A stretch of 64,000 bases of DNA from Marivirga salinae (GCF_030503855.1 NZ_CP129971.1:2542001-2606000); one strand, 5' to 3'. Counted from the stretch's first letter, positions 35,354 to 45,912 are shown. The notes: generated by a model from the letters alone, not told the origin. Numbers and translations: made by a program.

Positions 35354-36193
35354 TTATCCTTTATCCCTATTCTTTACCGTACTGAACTTCAAAAGAGATA
35401 CGAAAAAGACTCCTCCTATTAAATTCCCTATAGTTGACCATAATTGAAAATGCCCATACTGCGCAAAAGTTATATCGGAGACTAATAAACCGGCAAATAC
35501 TTCAATAGAACCCACGATAGAATGGTGCAGCCCCCCGAGACCAATCAGAGCAGTTATGATAAAAACCATTAAAATCCTGCTAATGGTTTCCTGAGAGGAA
35601 CTCACCAGCCAGGAAAGTAAACCCATCAGCCAACCTGCAGTAATACTACTTATCAATATGGTCCCATAACTGTGGTCGACCAATTTGAAAGCTAATTTAT
35701 AAAATGATTCTTCTGTAATGATACCCATAGAAGGGCCTAAAAGCGTAAGTAGAAAAGACACCACATAGCCCCCCATAAGATTTCCTAAGAATACAATTCC
35801 CCAAACTCTAAAAAGGCTTTTTATCCCTACAGAACCATTTAAAACTGGTACAAAAGCAAGATTTGTATGTTCGGTGAATAACTCAGAGCGACCAATTATC
35901 ACAAAAATAAATCCAATAGGATAGCCTGCTGCTAAAATCCATTTTAGGTGGTTGTCAGATAATGCCTCACTAAATGAAGTATGTATAATTCCTAATAGGA
36001 GCAAAGAAAATCCAACTTCCATGCCTCCGGCAACCGATGACATTAGCAGATTTCTGGATGATCTCTTATGCTCAGATTTTCCTTCATCGACCTGTTCCAG
36101 AAAGATTTTAGAGGCAGACTTAGGTTTACTGCTCGAGTCCTGAACCACTTGCCTTTCGTCTTGGTTTTTCTCGTGTTGTTCAGAATCAGTCAT
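35354..36193 (-). CDS. Formate/nitrite transporter family (FNT, YfdC-like)
   Basis: A 279-residue inner-membrane channel. After a 45-residue hydrophilic N-terminus there are six predicted membrane segments. The FNT signature GGMEVGFSLLL and the repeat with GLGGLHHSIVGSIEVFAGLLV point to the YfdC branch rather than FocA. FNT proteins form pentameric channels for small anions such as formate, nitrite or hydrosulfide; the substrate here is unknown. It stands alone, with the hairpin repeat 50 bases beyond its stop. Confidence 0.85.
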   Translation of the reverse strand: MTDSEQHEKNQDERQVVQDSSSKPKSASKIFLEQVDEGKSEHKRSSRNLLMSSVAGGMEVGFSLLLLGIIHTSFSEALSDNHLKWILAAGYPIGFIFVIIGRSELFTEHTNLAFVPVLNGSVGIKSLFRVWGIVFLGNLMGGYVVSFLLTLLGPSMGIITEESFYKLAFKLVDHSYGTILISSITAGWLMGLLSWLVSSSQETISRILMVFIITALIGLGGLHHSIVGSIEVFAGLLVSDITFAQYGHFQLWSTIGNLIGGVFFVSLLKFSTVKNRDKG

Positions 36194-36411
36194 ATCGAAT
36201 TTTTTGATTTTTACACATAGAAGATTTTATTTAGAATTAACCATTAAACAATTAGGAACTCTTTTTTTGAGTAAAAGATGCCTATTGATGGAAGATCTTT
36301 TATGTTGATCCACAATCAAAATGGAATATTGGAGATTTGCTTTCTAGATGTCACTTTCCTCATACATTGGTTTCTTAAACCATACTGAGCTTAATCAATT
36401 GCTAACTTCCT

Positions 36412-36834
36412 TCATTGTAATTCTTTATCCCTAGCATGTATTTTATCTCTTACTTCACGATATACCGCTCTTTCTTTAAGCCGTTCAAATTGTAAATGAA
36501 AATTAAAGAATATAGTAGGATATAGGCTTCTTCTTGCAATTCGTAAACTTTTTGGATGCATTCCTTCTGAATCAATTTCCTCCTTTGGGAAAACGGCAAG
36601 AAAGGATCGATAGTCAGATGCTGTAAAATCGTATAATTCAATATAATGCTTAAGATCCTCTAAGAGCGTTTTAGAGCTTTTGTCAACCCCTATAGTGTCA
36701 TGAGCAAATAAATCTACTTGGTTTGATTTAAAGCTACTTTGAGTCATCACACAAGGGTGGTCCCTCGTGAGGATAAGTTCTTGGAATTCTTGGTATACCT
36801 GGAAAGCAGCAGGTATTTTAATTTGCGGTTTCAT
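36412..36834 (-). pseudogene. Internally deleted YqcI/YcgG (GntA-like) family remnant
   Basis: A 140-residue open frame matching both ends of the YqcI/YcgG family but not the middle. The first part (TRDHPCVMTQSSFK, then YRSFLAVFPKEEIDSE) resembles the family N-terminal half. It then jumps straight to the C-terminal half (HPKSLRIARRSLYPTIFFNFHLQFERL, VRDKIHARDKELQ), where a family member would carry 60 or so residues in between, and it stops before the usual GS-NPM tail. Members are about 230-250 residues and include heme-dependent N-hydroxylases of the GntA type. I infer an in-frame deletion and a truncated 3' end, so the product is probably not functional. Confidence 0.55.
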
Positions 36835-37060
36835 TGTTTGAAAAATGAGCTTAAAAAGGTTCGTTTTGTCCTAATCATTTCAGATTATAGAAAAGTAGTT
36901 CAGATGAGGGCTAATTTAAAGCTGAAAAAATAGGAATTTATCAATCTAATACTAGATTGTTACTCCTTTAAAATCAGAAGGTTACCAAAGGTGGGATTTA
37001 TGTAAATTGTGCTTGGAGAAGTTTAGATGTATCTGTTTTGAAATTATTAGATGCTTCTAT

Positions 37061-37258
37061 TCATTCATTGTCCTTTTTTATCCACTTCTTTCTCATGATC
37101 AAACCAAAAATAATAGAAAAAGCGATGGCCTTGAAAAAAGATTCTTGAATTTGTGCTGTTAGCGTGGTATCTTCTTTAAATAGATACATTAAAAAAGAAT
37201 CTAATATCCAAAACGCCAATGCTGTAATGCCAATCCTGATCAGAAATGTTTTATTCAT
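37061..37258 (-). CDS. Small two-helix membrane protein
   Basis: A 65-residue protein with two predicted membrane helices (about 6-26 and 40-56) and basic residues at the C-terminus (RKKWIKK). It lies 23 bases after the smc stop on the same strand and likely shares its transcript. Family not recognised. Its reading frame and A-rich upstream region look normal. Confidence 0.6.
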   Translation of the reverse strand: MNKTFLIRIGITALAFWILDSFLMYLFKEDTTLTAQIQESFFKAIAFSIIFGLIMRKKWIKKDNE

Positions 37259-37281
37259 AACTCTTAATTACTAATTATCAA

Positions 37282-40200
37282 TTACTCCAGAGTGTCTTCT
37301 AATTCTCTAAGATCTACAGGTACAACCCTTGAAATTCCTAACTCAACCATAGTCACGCCATAAATCACATCTGTACTGGACATGGTTCTTTTATTGTGCG
37401 TCACGATAATGAATTGTGATTCCTTTGAGAATTCTCTGATGATATTGTTGAATTTATCAATATTAGCATCATCCAAAGGTGCATCAACTTCATCAAAAAT
37501 ACAGAATGGTGCGGGCTTCAATAGGTAAATTGCAAAAAGCAGGGAAGTAGCCGTTAAAGTTTTCTCACCTCCCGATAATTGATTGATAGTTAATGGTCGC
37601 TTACCTTTAGGCTTTGCCATGATTTCAATTTTCGACTCTAATGGGTTTTCAGGGTCTGATAATTGTAAATCACATTCATCTTCATGCGTGAATAAGGTAC
37701 GAAATACCTTTTGGAAGTTTTCTTTAATTTTTTCGTATGCTTCTATAAAATTAGTTCTGGCTACTTCATCAATCTCGCTTATGGTGTTGAGTAATGACTC
37801 TTTGGCATTTCTTAAATCCTCACGTTGAGTTAGGATGAAATCGTTTCGTTCTTTAATTTCTTCATAGGCCTCCATCGCCATTGGATTAATCGGTCCAATG
37901 CGTTCCATTCTCTCCTTTAATTTGCTTACTTCATTTCGTAAATCTTCAGCAGTTTCGTTCGTCTCAACTTCTTCTTCTTCTTCTTCTTCAGAATTCATGA
38001 TTTTATCCAAATCAATATCGAATTCCACAGATAGCCTTTCTTTCACACTGTTTAGCTCTAGCTTGGTTTCATTCAAATTATTCTGGATTTGCATCAACAG
38101 CTCATCTACCTGCTCTTTGTTGCGCTGAATGTTTCGACTTTGTTTCTCAATTTCGTCTATATGGCCACGAGAGGCATAATAATCTTTCTCAACATCATTT
38201 ACTCCAATTTCTATCTGCTCTTTTTCATCATACATGCCCAATAACTCATCATCATTGGTTTCGGCAGTATCAATGATGCCTTTTATAGCTTCATCATTTG
38301 TTTTTAATTCTTGCTGATTTTTCTCTAGTCTTTCTTTGCTGCTTTCAAAAGCAGTTCGTTTGTAGCCAATCTCCTGTTCTAAGCTATTGACTCTATTTTG
38401 TTGCTGATGAAATTCAATATTTTCCTGATTGAAAGATGATGATTTTTGACTTAAAATTTCATCTTGAACACTTAAGTCTTCACTTATAATGCTCAACCTC
38501 TGTTCAATCTCTTTTAGTTTATCAGATTTTTCACTTGCATCAGGTTTGATGGTTTCAATTTCTTCAATTAAAGTTTCACGCTGCTGCTCCATTCCTTCGC
38601 GCTTATTGGCAGCGCTGTTGAGCATTTGAGAAAACTGTTCTTGTTTGGTCCTGATAGAGACATATTCAGAGTTGACTTCATTGATTTCTGTTTGCAGAAT
38701 CTCAATATTTTCTCTGTAACTATGTTCTTTAAGATTATCCAAATCATTTTGTCTGCTTTCAAGACTTTCTTTGATTTGGCTGATTTTTTTGTTCAATTCT
38801 TTAATCTCGACTTGAAGTTTTTCCAGATTTTTAGCTCTACCAATTCTTTTTCCTTCAAAAAGGCCTACCGATCCTCCAGACATGCTGAACTTACGCTTGG
38901 TTACTTTTCCACTTTGCGTGATGAAAACGCTGTCTCTATCATCAGGAATGGAATTGTAGTCACCTTTCACTACATAGACATTGTCTAGAATGAAACCAAT
39001 TAACTTCTTGTATTTGGCATCATATTCTACAATTTCTGTAGCTGCCACTGCTTGGTCATATAGTTTTGAATCACTTGGCTTAAACTTTTCAAAGTTATCT
39101 AAAATGAAGAAGTGTGCTTTCCCTTTGCTAGCATCGCTCAATAAGTTTACAGCTTCATAAGCTTGAGCCTCAGTTTCTACTATGTAGTAGTTCATATAGG
39201 GCTCCAGGAAGTTTTCAATGGTGATGCGATAATCTTCTGAACAAGTCAACACATCAGATAGGAGCGGAGCATTTTTACCCCATTTAGAGCTTTTCTTTAA
39301 AAATTTAATAGCTTCAGGAAAACCTTCTAAATTATCAACCAAAGATTTGGTCAGGTTGTATTCGTTTTCTCTTGCATCTAGCTTTCTTGATGATTGGGTT
39401 AATTCCTCTCTAATTAATTCAATAGTGTTTTTGTGATCTTCAATTTGTTGATTGAGGTGGTCTTCCTTGTTTTTAAGGTTTGTGAGATATTCATTTTTCT
39501 CCTTTAATAGTTTTGATAACTCCTCTAGCTTTGCATCAAATTCTTCCAGACTAGCAGATTGTTCGGTGGTATCCGTACTACTTTTCTCAAGTTCCTGTTT
39601 TACAGATGAAAGCTGAATCTCTTTGATTTCTAGAGATTTATTTAATTGGTAAACTTCATTTTGTAGCGCTTTCTGCTGTTGGTTTAAAGTATTGACCTCT
39701 TCTCTAATGGCAGCAGTTTTATTTTTCTGCTCTTCGAATTCAGCTTTTAAGACTTCTACTCTCTGCTCAGTCTCAAAGAAAATCTTTTCAGCGGAGGCCT
39801 TTTCTTGCTCTAAACTTTTGATACTGAAAGAGGCACGCTCATTACTTTGTTTGTCCTGCTCAATTTGATTTTTCAGGCTATCACTTTTATCCTGCAAAAA
39901 GCGTAATCTCTCATTTTTGATTTTCTTCTCACTTTCATATTGTCTGATTTTATTGACATGCTCGTTGAGTGCTTTCTGACGGCTAGCTAATAATTTCTCC
40001 TTTTGCAATAATTCAGATTTACCTTTTTCTAAAGCAGCTTCCTGTTCAGCTAATTGTCTATTCAGGCTTAGTTTTTTATCATTTTCCGCATCAACTTGTT
40101 TGGTCAGGTTGAGGAAAACTTCTCTTTTATCGGCTACCGTTTTCTTAGCTAATAGTATACTTTTCTCCTTGTATTCGCCTTTATATTGGTAATATTTCTC

Positions 40201-40836
40201 AGCTTGTTTGGCTTGCTTTTCGAGTGATTTTAGGTTTTTCTCAATTTCAAAGAGTAAATCTTCCACTCTTTCCAAATCAGCATCGGTATCGGTTAATTTT
40301 TTGAGAGTTTCCTTCTTTCTGATTTTAAATTTGCTAATTCCTGCTGCTTCTTCAAACAATCCTCTTCTGGAATTATCTTTATCAGTTAAGATATCATCTA
40401 CCATTTTCAATTCAATAATGGCATAGCTATTAGAGCTAATTCCAGTATCCATGAAAAGGTTGGTAATGTCTTTCAAACGGCAACTAACACCATTTAATAA
40501 GTATTCACTTTCTCCAGTTCTGTAATATCTTCTGGTTATTGTTACATTAGAATATTCAGTAGGGAGTAAATTTTTGGTATTATTAAAAGTAAGAGAAACT
40601 TCAGCTAAATTACTTTGCTTTCGCTTTTTGGTGCCATTAAAAATAACATTCTCCATTTTGTCGGAGCGGAGCATACGGGATTTTTGTTCACCTAACACCC
40701 ATCTTATAGCATCAACTACATTGGATTTGCCGCATCCGTTCGGCCCCACGATTCCTGTAATGCCTTTATCAAAATTAATGACCATTCGGTCACCAAAGCT
40801 CTTAAATCCTTTTATTTCAAGTTTGGTTAGCTGCAT
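37282..40836 (-). CDS. smc: Chromosome segregation protein SMC
   Basis: A 1184-residue SMC. Walker A is GPNGCGKS at residues 31-38; two long coiled coils (about 170-495 and 680-1030) flank a hinge around 500-670; the C-terminal head has the signature LSGGEKTL and Walker B FCIFDEVDAPLDD. SMC with ScpA and ScpB makes the condensin ring that organises chromosome arms. An acidic EEEEEE run lies in the second coil near residue 955. Length and motifs are normal. scpA and scpB are not in the window. Confidence 0.95.
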   Translation of the reverse strand: MQLTKLEIKGFKSFGDRMVINFDKGITGIVGPNGCGKSNVVDAIRWVLGEQKSRMLRSDKMENVIFNGTKKRKQSNLAEVSLTFNNTKNLLPTEYSNVTITRRYYRTGESEYLLNGVSCRLKDITNLFMDTGISSNSYAIIELKMVDDILTDKDNSRRGLFEEAAGISKFKIRKKETLKKLTDTDADLERVEDLLFEIEKNLKSLEKQAKQAEKYYQYKGEYKEKSILLAKKTVADKREVFLNLTKQVDAENDKKLSLNRQLAEQEAALEKGKSELLQKEKLLASRQKALNEHVNKIRQYESEKKIKNERLRFLQDKSDSLKNQIEQDKQSNERASFSIKSLEQEKASAEKIFFETEQRVEVLKAEFEEQKNKTAAIREEVNTLNQQQKALQNEVYQLNKSLEIKEIQLSSVKQELEKSSTDTTEQSASLEEFDAKLEELSKLLKEKNEYLTNLKNKEDHLNQQIEDHKNTIELIREELTQSSRKLDARENEYNLTKSLVDNLEGFPEAIKFLKKSSKWGKNAPLLSDVLTCSEDYRITIENFLEPYMNYYIVETEAQAYEAVNLLSDASKGKAHFFILDNFEKFKPSDSKLYDQAVAATEIVEYDAKYKKLIGFILDNVYVVKGDYNSIPDDRDSVFITQSGKVTKRKFSMSGGSVGLFEGKRIGRAKNLEKLQVEIKELNKKISQIKESLESRQNDLDNLKEHSYRENIEILQTEINEVNSEYVSIRTKQEQFSQMLNSAANKREGMEQQRETLIEEIETIKPDASEKSDKLKEIEQRLSIISEDLSVQDEILSQKSSSFNQENIEFHQQQNRVNSLEQEIGYKRTAFESSKERLEKNQQELKTNDEAIKGIIDTAETNDDELLGMYDEKEQIEIGVNDVEKDYYASRGHIDEIEKQSRNIQRNKEQVDELLMQIQNNLNETKLELNSVKERLSVEFDIDLDKIMNSEEEEEEEVETNETAEDLRNEVSKLKERMERIGPINPMAMEAYEEIKERNDFILTQREDLRNAKESLLNTISEIDEVARTNFIEAYEKIKENFQKVFRTLFTHEDECDLQLSDPENPLESKIEIMAKPKGKRPLTINQLSGGEKTLTATSLLFAIYLLKPAPFCIFDEVDAPLDDANIDKFNNIIREFSKESQFIIVTHNKRTMSSTDVIYGVTMVELGISRVVPVDLRELEDTLE

Positions 40837-41082
40837 AATTTTTACTCAAAAAATCTTCGCTCGAAAAAGCGGATAACAAATTTATAATTTATTTGGAGAA
40901 GTGGGTAATGATAAGGAAGGTTCTATTTAAAAAATGACTAAACGGTTAAAATAAAATCCTGAATTTCAATTATTATTTGTTGGTAACAATAGAATTAATT
41001 GTAAATATTATTGTAATTACTCAACTTTTAGTTGAAATTTTATTATTTATGTGACCGAAAACCATAATTAATCACCAAAACT

Positions 41083-43254
41083 ATGAGTCACCCTAATTTA
41101 CTCACCTCTACCCGTGAACCCCTAGATGTTGAATTAAAAGTTAAAGAAGGAAAAATCCCAGAAGATTTATCTGGATTTGTATTTATTAATTCAGGTGCAG
41201 GTACGGTTAATAGTGGAGGATTACCATATGAAAGAAAGCTTCCAAATGGAGAATTCAATCAGGAATTTGGTTCACCAGTTATTAATGGAGACGGTTATAT
41301 GTATCGTTTTGATTTTACAGAGGCAGGAAAAGTAAAGCTGAAAACACGATTGTTAAAAACACCATGTTTTTATGCAGACATAGCCTCTAGTCCTATTTTA
41401 AATCCTAATAATCCTTATGCAGATATTGCTTTTAAGAATAGAGGGTTGGCTAGGATGTCCATGAAACTGGGTACTAGGAATCAAATCAATACCGCTATAA
41501 CTCCTTTTCGAAAGCCTGGAGATGATCAATCTCGCTTATTAGCCACATTCGATGCAGGAAGGCCTTTTGAATTTGATCCTAAAAGTTTAGATCTCATTAC
41601 ACCTATAGGAGAAAACAAATTCTGGAGAGCTGGTACACCTCCTTTTTTAAATAATCCATTTCCTATGGTATTGACCACAGCTCATCCTGTTTATGATCCT
41701 GAAACCAAGGAGGTATTTAGTGTGAATTTCACTAAAACAACCAAAAACTTATTAAGTGCTACTGAAATTTTCCATTTGATATTTAGTAGTGAAGATGAAA
41801 TTGAAAAAAGATTAGAAGAAAGAATTAGTAGGTGGGAAGAACTAGATGATAAGGATCAAGTTGTAAAAGAAGTAAATGACTTCTTTTATAAAGAAGCTAC
41901 AGAAAAAGAGACTAAGTCTATATGGGATAAACTGAGAGGTTTATATTGGAGGCTGATAGGTAAACATTTTTCAAATGAAGATGCCGTTTATCTAGTGCAA
42001 TGGACTGGATCTAAAAATCCTAAGTCCTATAAAATTGTGAATGAAAATGATTCCAATATTCAAATTCAACATAATATGCATCAAATTGGATTCACTAGGG
42101 ATTACGTTCTCTTAGCAGATACCAATTTTAAATTTACATTAGATGTGATGTTGAATAATCCTTTTCCTAATAACCAGAGGATTGACTCATTTTTAAGGGA
42201 ATTATTGGATGGTGCTCAAAATGATTATTCCACACTTTACATTGTTCATAGAAAAGATTTATTACCAGAGAATAAGGTAGTGAAGGCACATAAGGTAGTG
42301 CTTCCAGTAGAAACGGTGCACTTTTCAGCTAATTATGAAAATCCTGATGGGGTAGTTACTTTGCATGCAGCACATAATTGTAGCGCATGTCCTGCAGAAT
42401 GGGTTCGCTATTATGATGAATGTAAATTGCATAATAAACCCATCGACCCTCAAAGAGTTGGTATGTTGGCAGTAGGAGAGATGGATATTGGTAAAATAGG
42501 AAAGATTGTTATTGATGTAGAAAATCGTGATAACCTTGAAGATAAAACGGTATTCCTACATCTGGAAGGTAAACCAGGAGACAAAGACCCCGGCCCTCAT
42601 ACTTGGGGTGTGGGTCTTTATACCTATCGTGATATGTTATCACCTGATAAAAATGTTGGAGAAATAAAACATATTTTCTGGCAGGCATACGGTTTAGATG
42701 ATCAGCTTTTAACCGATTTTATGTACAGACTTTATCAAGATCCTAAAAGAAATCGGGTTTATAGTGCAGAACAGATGCTTGAATTCACTAAAAAAGGTGC
42801 TCCATTTGTTCTAGAAACAGTTGAAACTGATTCGATGAAAGCCACAGATCACTACAGTTTTCCGAACGATACATATATGTGGTCTTTGCAATTTGTACCT
42901 AGTAAGTCTCAAAATAATGCTATTCCTGAATCTTTAAATGGTTATATTTTATGTACTGTAATAGGAGAAGAGAAAAATGTTCATCAAACGAGTTCTTACT
43001 TTTCGGAGATCTGGATTTTTGATGCCTCAAATTTGCAGAAGGGACCTCTTGCAAAGCTGCATCATGATGAACTACAGTTCGCTTTTACAATCCATTCTGT
43101 TTGGGTTAAAGAGGCCTCTGAAGTTAGTGAGCCTGATTATAAAATTGATATAAAACAAGATTATGATGAACAGATAAAGCATATAAAAAGAAGGTGGTTA
43201 CGCAAAAAAGTACAATCTTTGATGACTAATCATGTTTATCCTCATTTTCGATAA
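41083..43254 (+). CDS. Carotenoid oxygenase family protein, long form
   Basis: A 723-residue protein of the retinal-pigment-epithelium 65 family, which cleaves carotenoids, apocarotenoids or stilbenes with a non-heme iron held by four His. Candidate ligands are His201 (TTAHPVYD), His330 or 333 (HNMHQIGF), His413, 428 or 431 (HAAHNC) and His671 (FTIHSVWV). Usual bacterial members have about 480-500 residues; this one carries extra sequence, including a charged helical insert (about 225-300). There is no signal peptide. It is a stand-alone gene on the plus strand, and the reaction is not known. Confidence 0.8.
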   Translation: MSHPNLLTSTREPLDVELKVKEGKIPEDLSGFVFINSGAGTVNSGGLPYERKLPNGEFNQEFGSPVINGDGYMYRFDFTEAGKVKLKTRLLKTPCFYADIASSPILNPNNPYADIAFKNRGLARMSMKLGTRNQINTAITPFRKPGDDQSRLLATFDAGRPFEFDPKSLDLITPIGENKFWRAGTPPFLNNPFPMVLTTAHPVYDPETKEVFSVNFTKTTKNLLSATEIFHLIFSSEDEIEKRLEERISRWEELDDKDQVVKEVNDFFYKEATEKETKSIWDKLRGLYWRLIGKHFSNEDAVYLVQWTGSKNPKSYKIVNENDSNIQIQHNMHQIGFTRDYVLLADTNFKFTLDVMLNNPFPNNQRIDSFLRELLDGAQNDYSTLYIVHRKDLLPENKVVKAHKVVLPVETVHFSANYENPDGVVTLHAAHNCSACPAEWVRYYDECKLHNKPIDPQRVGMLAVGEMDIGKIGKIVIDVENRDNLEDKTVFLHLEGKPGDKDPGPHTWGVGLYTYRDMLSPDKNVGEIKHIFWQAYGLDDQLLTDFMYRLYQDPKRNRVYSAEQMLEFTKKGAPFVLETVETDSMKATDHYSFPNDTYMWSLQFVPSKSQNNAIPESLNGYILCTVIGEEKNVHQTSSYFSEIWIFDASNLQKGPLAKLHHDELQFAFTIHSVWVKEASEVSEPDYKIDIKQDYDEQIKHIKRRWLRKKVQSLMTNHVYPHFR

Positions 43255-43313
43255 ATTATTTTTATTTTTGAAGTTAGTGTGTTAATCTCGCATTGCGATT
43301 TTTAAAGATATAG

Positions 43314-44840
43314 ATGAAGCTCAATATAGCAGACAGTTTTGGTATTAATTTGAATGAAGCTTGGAAAGAAGAATATAAGCGGATAGGGCATATCTATGCT
43401 AGGTGGGGTGCTCTTCTAGTTATTTTTCTGTTTCCTCTTAGCACCATTCCTGAACTCTCTATTGATAAGCCAAACTTAAATATATGGTATGCATTTAGGT
43501 ATGGACCTTCAGTTGTTGTGGGAATAGTATTTTTACTTCATCAAAAATTCAAATTTAGCCACGAATTACTGTTTGAGATCATTGCCTTCTGTCTCTTTAC
43601 CTCTGCCGCTTATATGGTAGATTGTTCAGACTGGATGACTTACTTAATTTCGATGGTGACAGTATTTATCACCAGTGCGGTTTTGGTTATACTAAGGCCA
43701 TTTTATTTTGTGATTAACTTCTTTGCGGTTTTTCTAATCCAGATTTTAGTCCACACCTATTTTTGTGATGCTGGAATATTAGATTATTTCATGATGAAGA
43801 GTGTTAATATTTTGATTGTAGTAGGAATTGCTGCCTTTTCTATGGCCGTTTTCCGCTATTATATCATGAAAAATAATTTCATGCATCGTGTAGCATTGCA
43901 AGAAGCCCATTTTGAATTGCAAGAAAGAAATCAAAGTTTAATTAAGGCTCAAAAAGATTTAAGGTTTAAGAGTGATCAGATTTCTGAGCAGAATGAAGAA
44001 CTTAAAATGCAAAAAGAAGAAATTCTTTCTCAAAGAGATGCCATGCAGTCACAGAAAGAATTTATTGAAAAGCAAAATAGGGATATTATAGGGAGTATTC
44101 GATATGCGGAAAGGATTCAATCAGCTATGTTGCCCACTAATGCATACATTAAAAAGATGCTACCAAATTCATTCGTATTGTTTATTCCAAGAGATATAGT
44201 CTCAGGAGATTTTTATTGGGCTGCTGAAGTGAATGGAAAGAAAATTATTGCTGCTATTGATTGTACAGGACATGGAGTGCCTGGTGCTTTCATGTCATTA
44301 GTTGGAGATACTAATATGAATCAGATTGTGCTTCAAGATGGAGTTACAGATCCTGCTGAAATACTGAACAAATTGCATTTTGGAGTAAGTAGTTACCTAA
44401 AGCAATCTGAAACTGAAAATCAGGATGGAATGGATGCTGCTATAGTTGTAATTGATGAAAAGAAAAAAACTATGCGCTTTGCGGGCGCTAAAAACCCTCT
44501 GGTGATTGTGAAAGAAAATCAAGAGATGGAAATTATCAAAGGCGATAAAATGTCCATAGGGGGCAAAAGAAAGACCAATATTCAAGATGGATTTATTTCT
44601 CATTCGATAGTTTACAATCCACAAGATACTTTCTACATTTTCTCTGATGGGTACCAAGATCAATTTGGTGGGCCAAATGATAAAAAATTTATGGTGCGCA
44701 AATTACGTAATCTTCTACAAGAGGTGTCTGTGAAAGAAATGAACGATCAATATTATCTATTAAATAAGCGATTTGAGGAATGGAAACAGGGATATAGTCA
44801 AACTGACGATGTTCTATTGATAGGTTTTAAAATTAATTAA
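43314..44840 (+). CDS. Membrane-anchored SpoIIE-type serine phosphatase
   Basis: A 508-residue protein. The N-terminal third has six or so hydrophobic segments (about 28-195), followed by a coiled coil (about 200-260) and a C-terminal SpoIIE/RsbU PPM phosphatase domain (about 275-508). The metal-binding aspartates are visible in SGDFYWA, DCTGHGVPGAFMS, DGMDAAI and SDGYQDQFGG. In other bacteria such enzymes dephosphorylate anti-anti-sigma factors. No partner switch genes lie next to it, so the target is unknown. Confidence 0.85.
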   Translation: MKLNIADSFGINLNEAWKEEYKRIGHIYARWGALLVIFLFPLSTIPELSIDKPNLNIWYAFRYGPSVVVGIVFLLHQKFKFSHELLFEIIAFCLFTSAAYMVDCSDWMTYLISMVTVFITSAVLVILRPFYFVINFFAVFLIQILVHTYFCDAGILDYFMMKSVNILIVVGIAAFSMAVFRYYIMKNNFMHRVALQEAHFELQERNQSLIKAQKDLRFKSDQISEQNEELKMQKEEILSQRDAMQSQKEFIEKQNRDIIGSIRYAERIQSAMLPTNAYIKKMLPNSFVLFIPRDIVSGDFYWAAEVNGKKIIAAIDCTGHGVPGAFMSLVGDTNMNQIVLQDGVTDPAEILNKLHFGVSSYLKQSETENQDGMDAAIVVIDEKKKTMRFAGAKNPLVIVKENQEMEIIKGDKMSIGGKRKTNIQDGFISHSIVYNPQDTFYIFSDGYQDQFGGPNDKKFMVRKLRNLLQEVSVKEMNDQYYLLNKRFEEWKQGYSQTDDVLLIGFKIN

Positions 44841-44906
44841 TTCGCTAATGTATTTTTCATTTGAGAAGGATAGTTTTTTTATCTAAAGTTTTCGTAATTT
44901 TATTTT

Positions 44907-45455
44907 ATGGAAGACTACAAAATCCTCATCTACATAGTTCTCTCAATTTTATATTTCCTATTTAAAGGTAGGGGTAAAAAGAAAAAGCCTGTAACAAGGA
45001 AAAATACTCAACCACAACAAACGGAACAAAATTCAGGAGAGAAGAAACGTCCGAAGTCTTTTGAAGAACTTCTTGCTGAGTTAAGTGGAGAAAATCAAGA
45101 AAAGGAAGAAGCTTCCAAATATGAAGATGATGATGAAATCTTGACAGATAAGGAAGAAATTAAACCGCTTTCTGAGCAAGTTGATGAAAGACCTATGCGT
45201 CAGGAAGTAAATCAAAGGGATTATGAAAATGCAGATGAAACTCTAAAAGAACTTTACAAAAAAGGCGAGCGTTTAAAAAGTATAGATGAATTAGTGGATA
45301 TTGAGGAAGTTGCTACTCAAAGTAATAGATTCAATGAATTTAGTGATGAGGATAATAATAATCAATTTGCTCGAGAAATAAGAGAAGGCTTATCTGATCC
45401 TGAAAGTGCTAAAAAAGCGATAGTTTATGCTGAAATTCTTAATCGGAAGTATTGA
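44907..45455 (+). CDS. Hypothetical membrane-anchored acidic protein
   Basis: A 182-residue protein with one N-terminal membrane helix (about 5-19), a strongly basic patch (KGRGKKKKP) and a long acidic, glutamate-rich region with probable coiled coil. It ends with LSDPESAKKAIVYAEILNRKY, a pattern shared by small conserved Cytophagales proteins of unknown role. The last 17 bases overlap the 3' end of the opposite-strand gene. Function unknown. Confidence 0.6.
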   Translation: MEDYKILIYIVLSILYFLFKGRGKKKKPVTRKNTQPQQTEQNSGEKKRPKSFEELLAELSGENQEKEEASKYEDDDEILTDKEEIKPLSEQVDERPMRQEVNQRDYENADETLKELYKKGERLKSIDELVDIEEVATQSNRFNEFSDEDNNNQFAREIREGLSDPESAKKAIVYAEILNRKY

Positions 45456-45912
45456 TACTTACCTCATTTAATTTATAGTTTTTAACAACCCATTCATTTT
45501 CTTTCGTTTTTTCAAGCTGAGCATCTAAAAATATTTTTTGCTCCTTTTCATAATACATTCTTGCATTTTGATAGGATAGTAAGACTTTAGCTTTTGATTT
45601 TTTAAGTTTGAATTCATCTACTTTGATGAAAAAATTGTGCTCAAGCTCTATTAAATCATTTTCAGTAATAATTCTTATGGACTTATCTCGAACACTAAGT
45701 TGAATATCTCTACTCTCTAATTCAGGGAAAGCCTTCATAAGTACTTCCTGTTTATTATTAGTCCCTACAAATCGAGGTGAGTAAGTCAAGTATTTTTGAA
45801 ATTCTTCAATATCAAAGATGCTCTGCAATACTTCTTGTTGCTGATTTTGTTTTACCATTTTTGCAGAAGGAAAAACTAATAATATTAATAATAGGCTTAG
45901 GAGGTATTTCAT
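45439..45912 (-). CDS. Hypothetical exported protein
   Basis: A 157-residue protein from the chosen ATG at 45912, which gives a signal peptide MKYLLSLLLILLVFPSAK; the ATG at 45951 would put 13 polar residues in front. The mature part is a small alpha/beta domain with no cysteines or known motif. It overlaps the preceding plus-strand gene by 17 bases tail to tail, so no terminator fits between them. Function unknown. Confidence 0.6.
   Translation of the reverse strand: MKYLLSLLLILLVFPSAKMVKQNQQQEVLQSIFDIEEFQKYLTYSPRFVGTNNKQEVLMKAFPELESRDIQLSVRDKSIRIITENDLIELEHNFFIKVDEFKLKKSKAKVLLSYQNARMYYEKEQKIFLDAQLEKTKENEWVVKNYKLNEVSINTSD

Noticed and set aside
36450..36641. Alternative minus-strand frame over the YqcI/YcgG remnant
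   Set aside because: The overlapping frame has the family similarity; this one is a shadow.
38626..38988. Long frames antisense to smc, tamB, glnN and the antiporter gene
   Set aside because: They are composition shadows of strongly supported genes on the other strand, without promoters or motifs.
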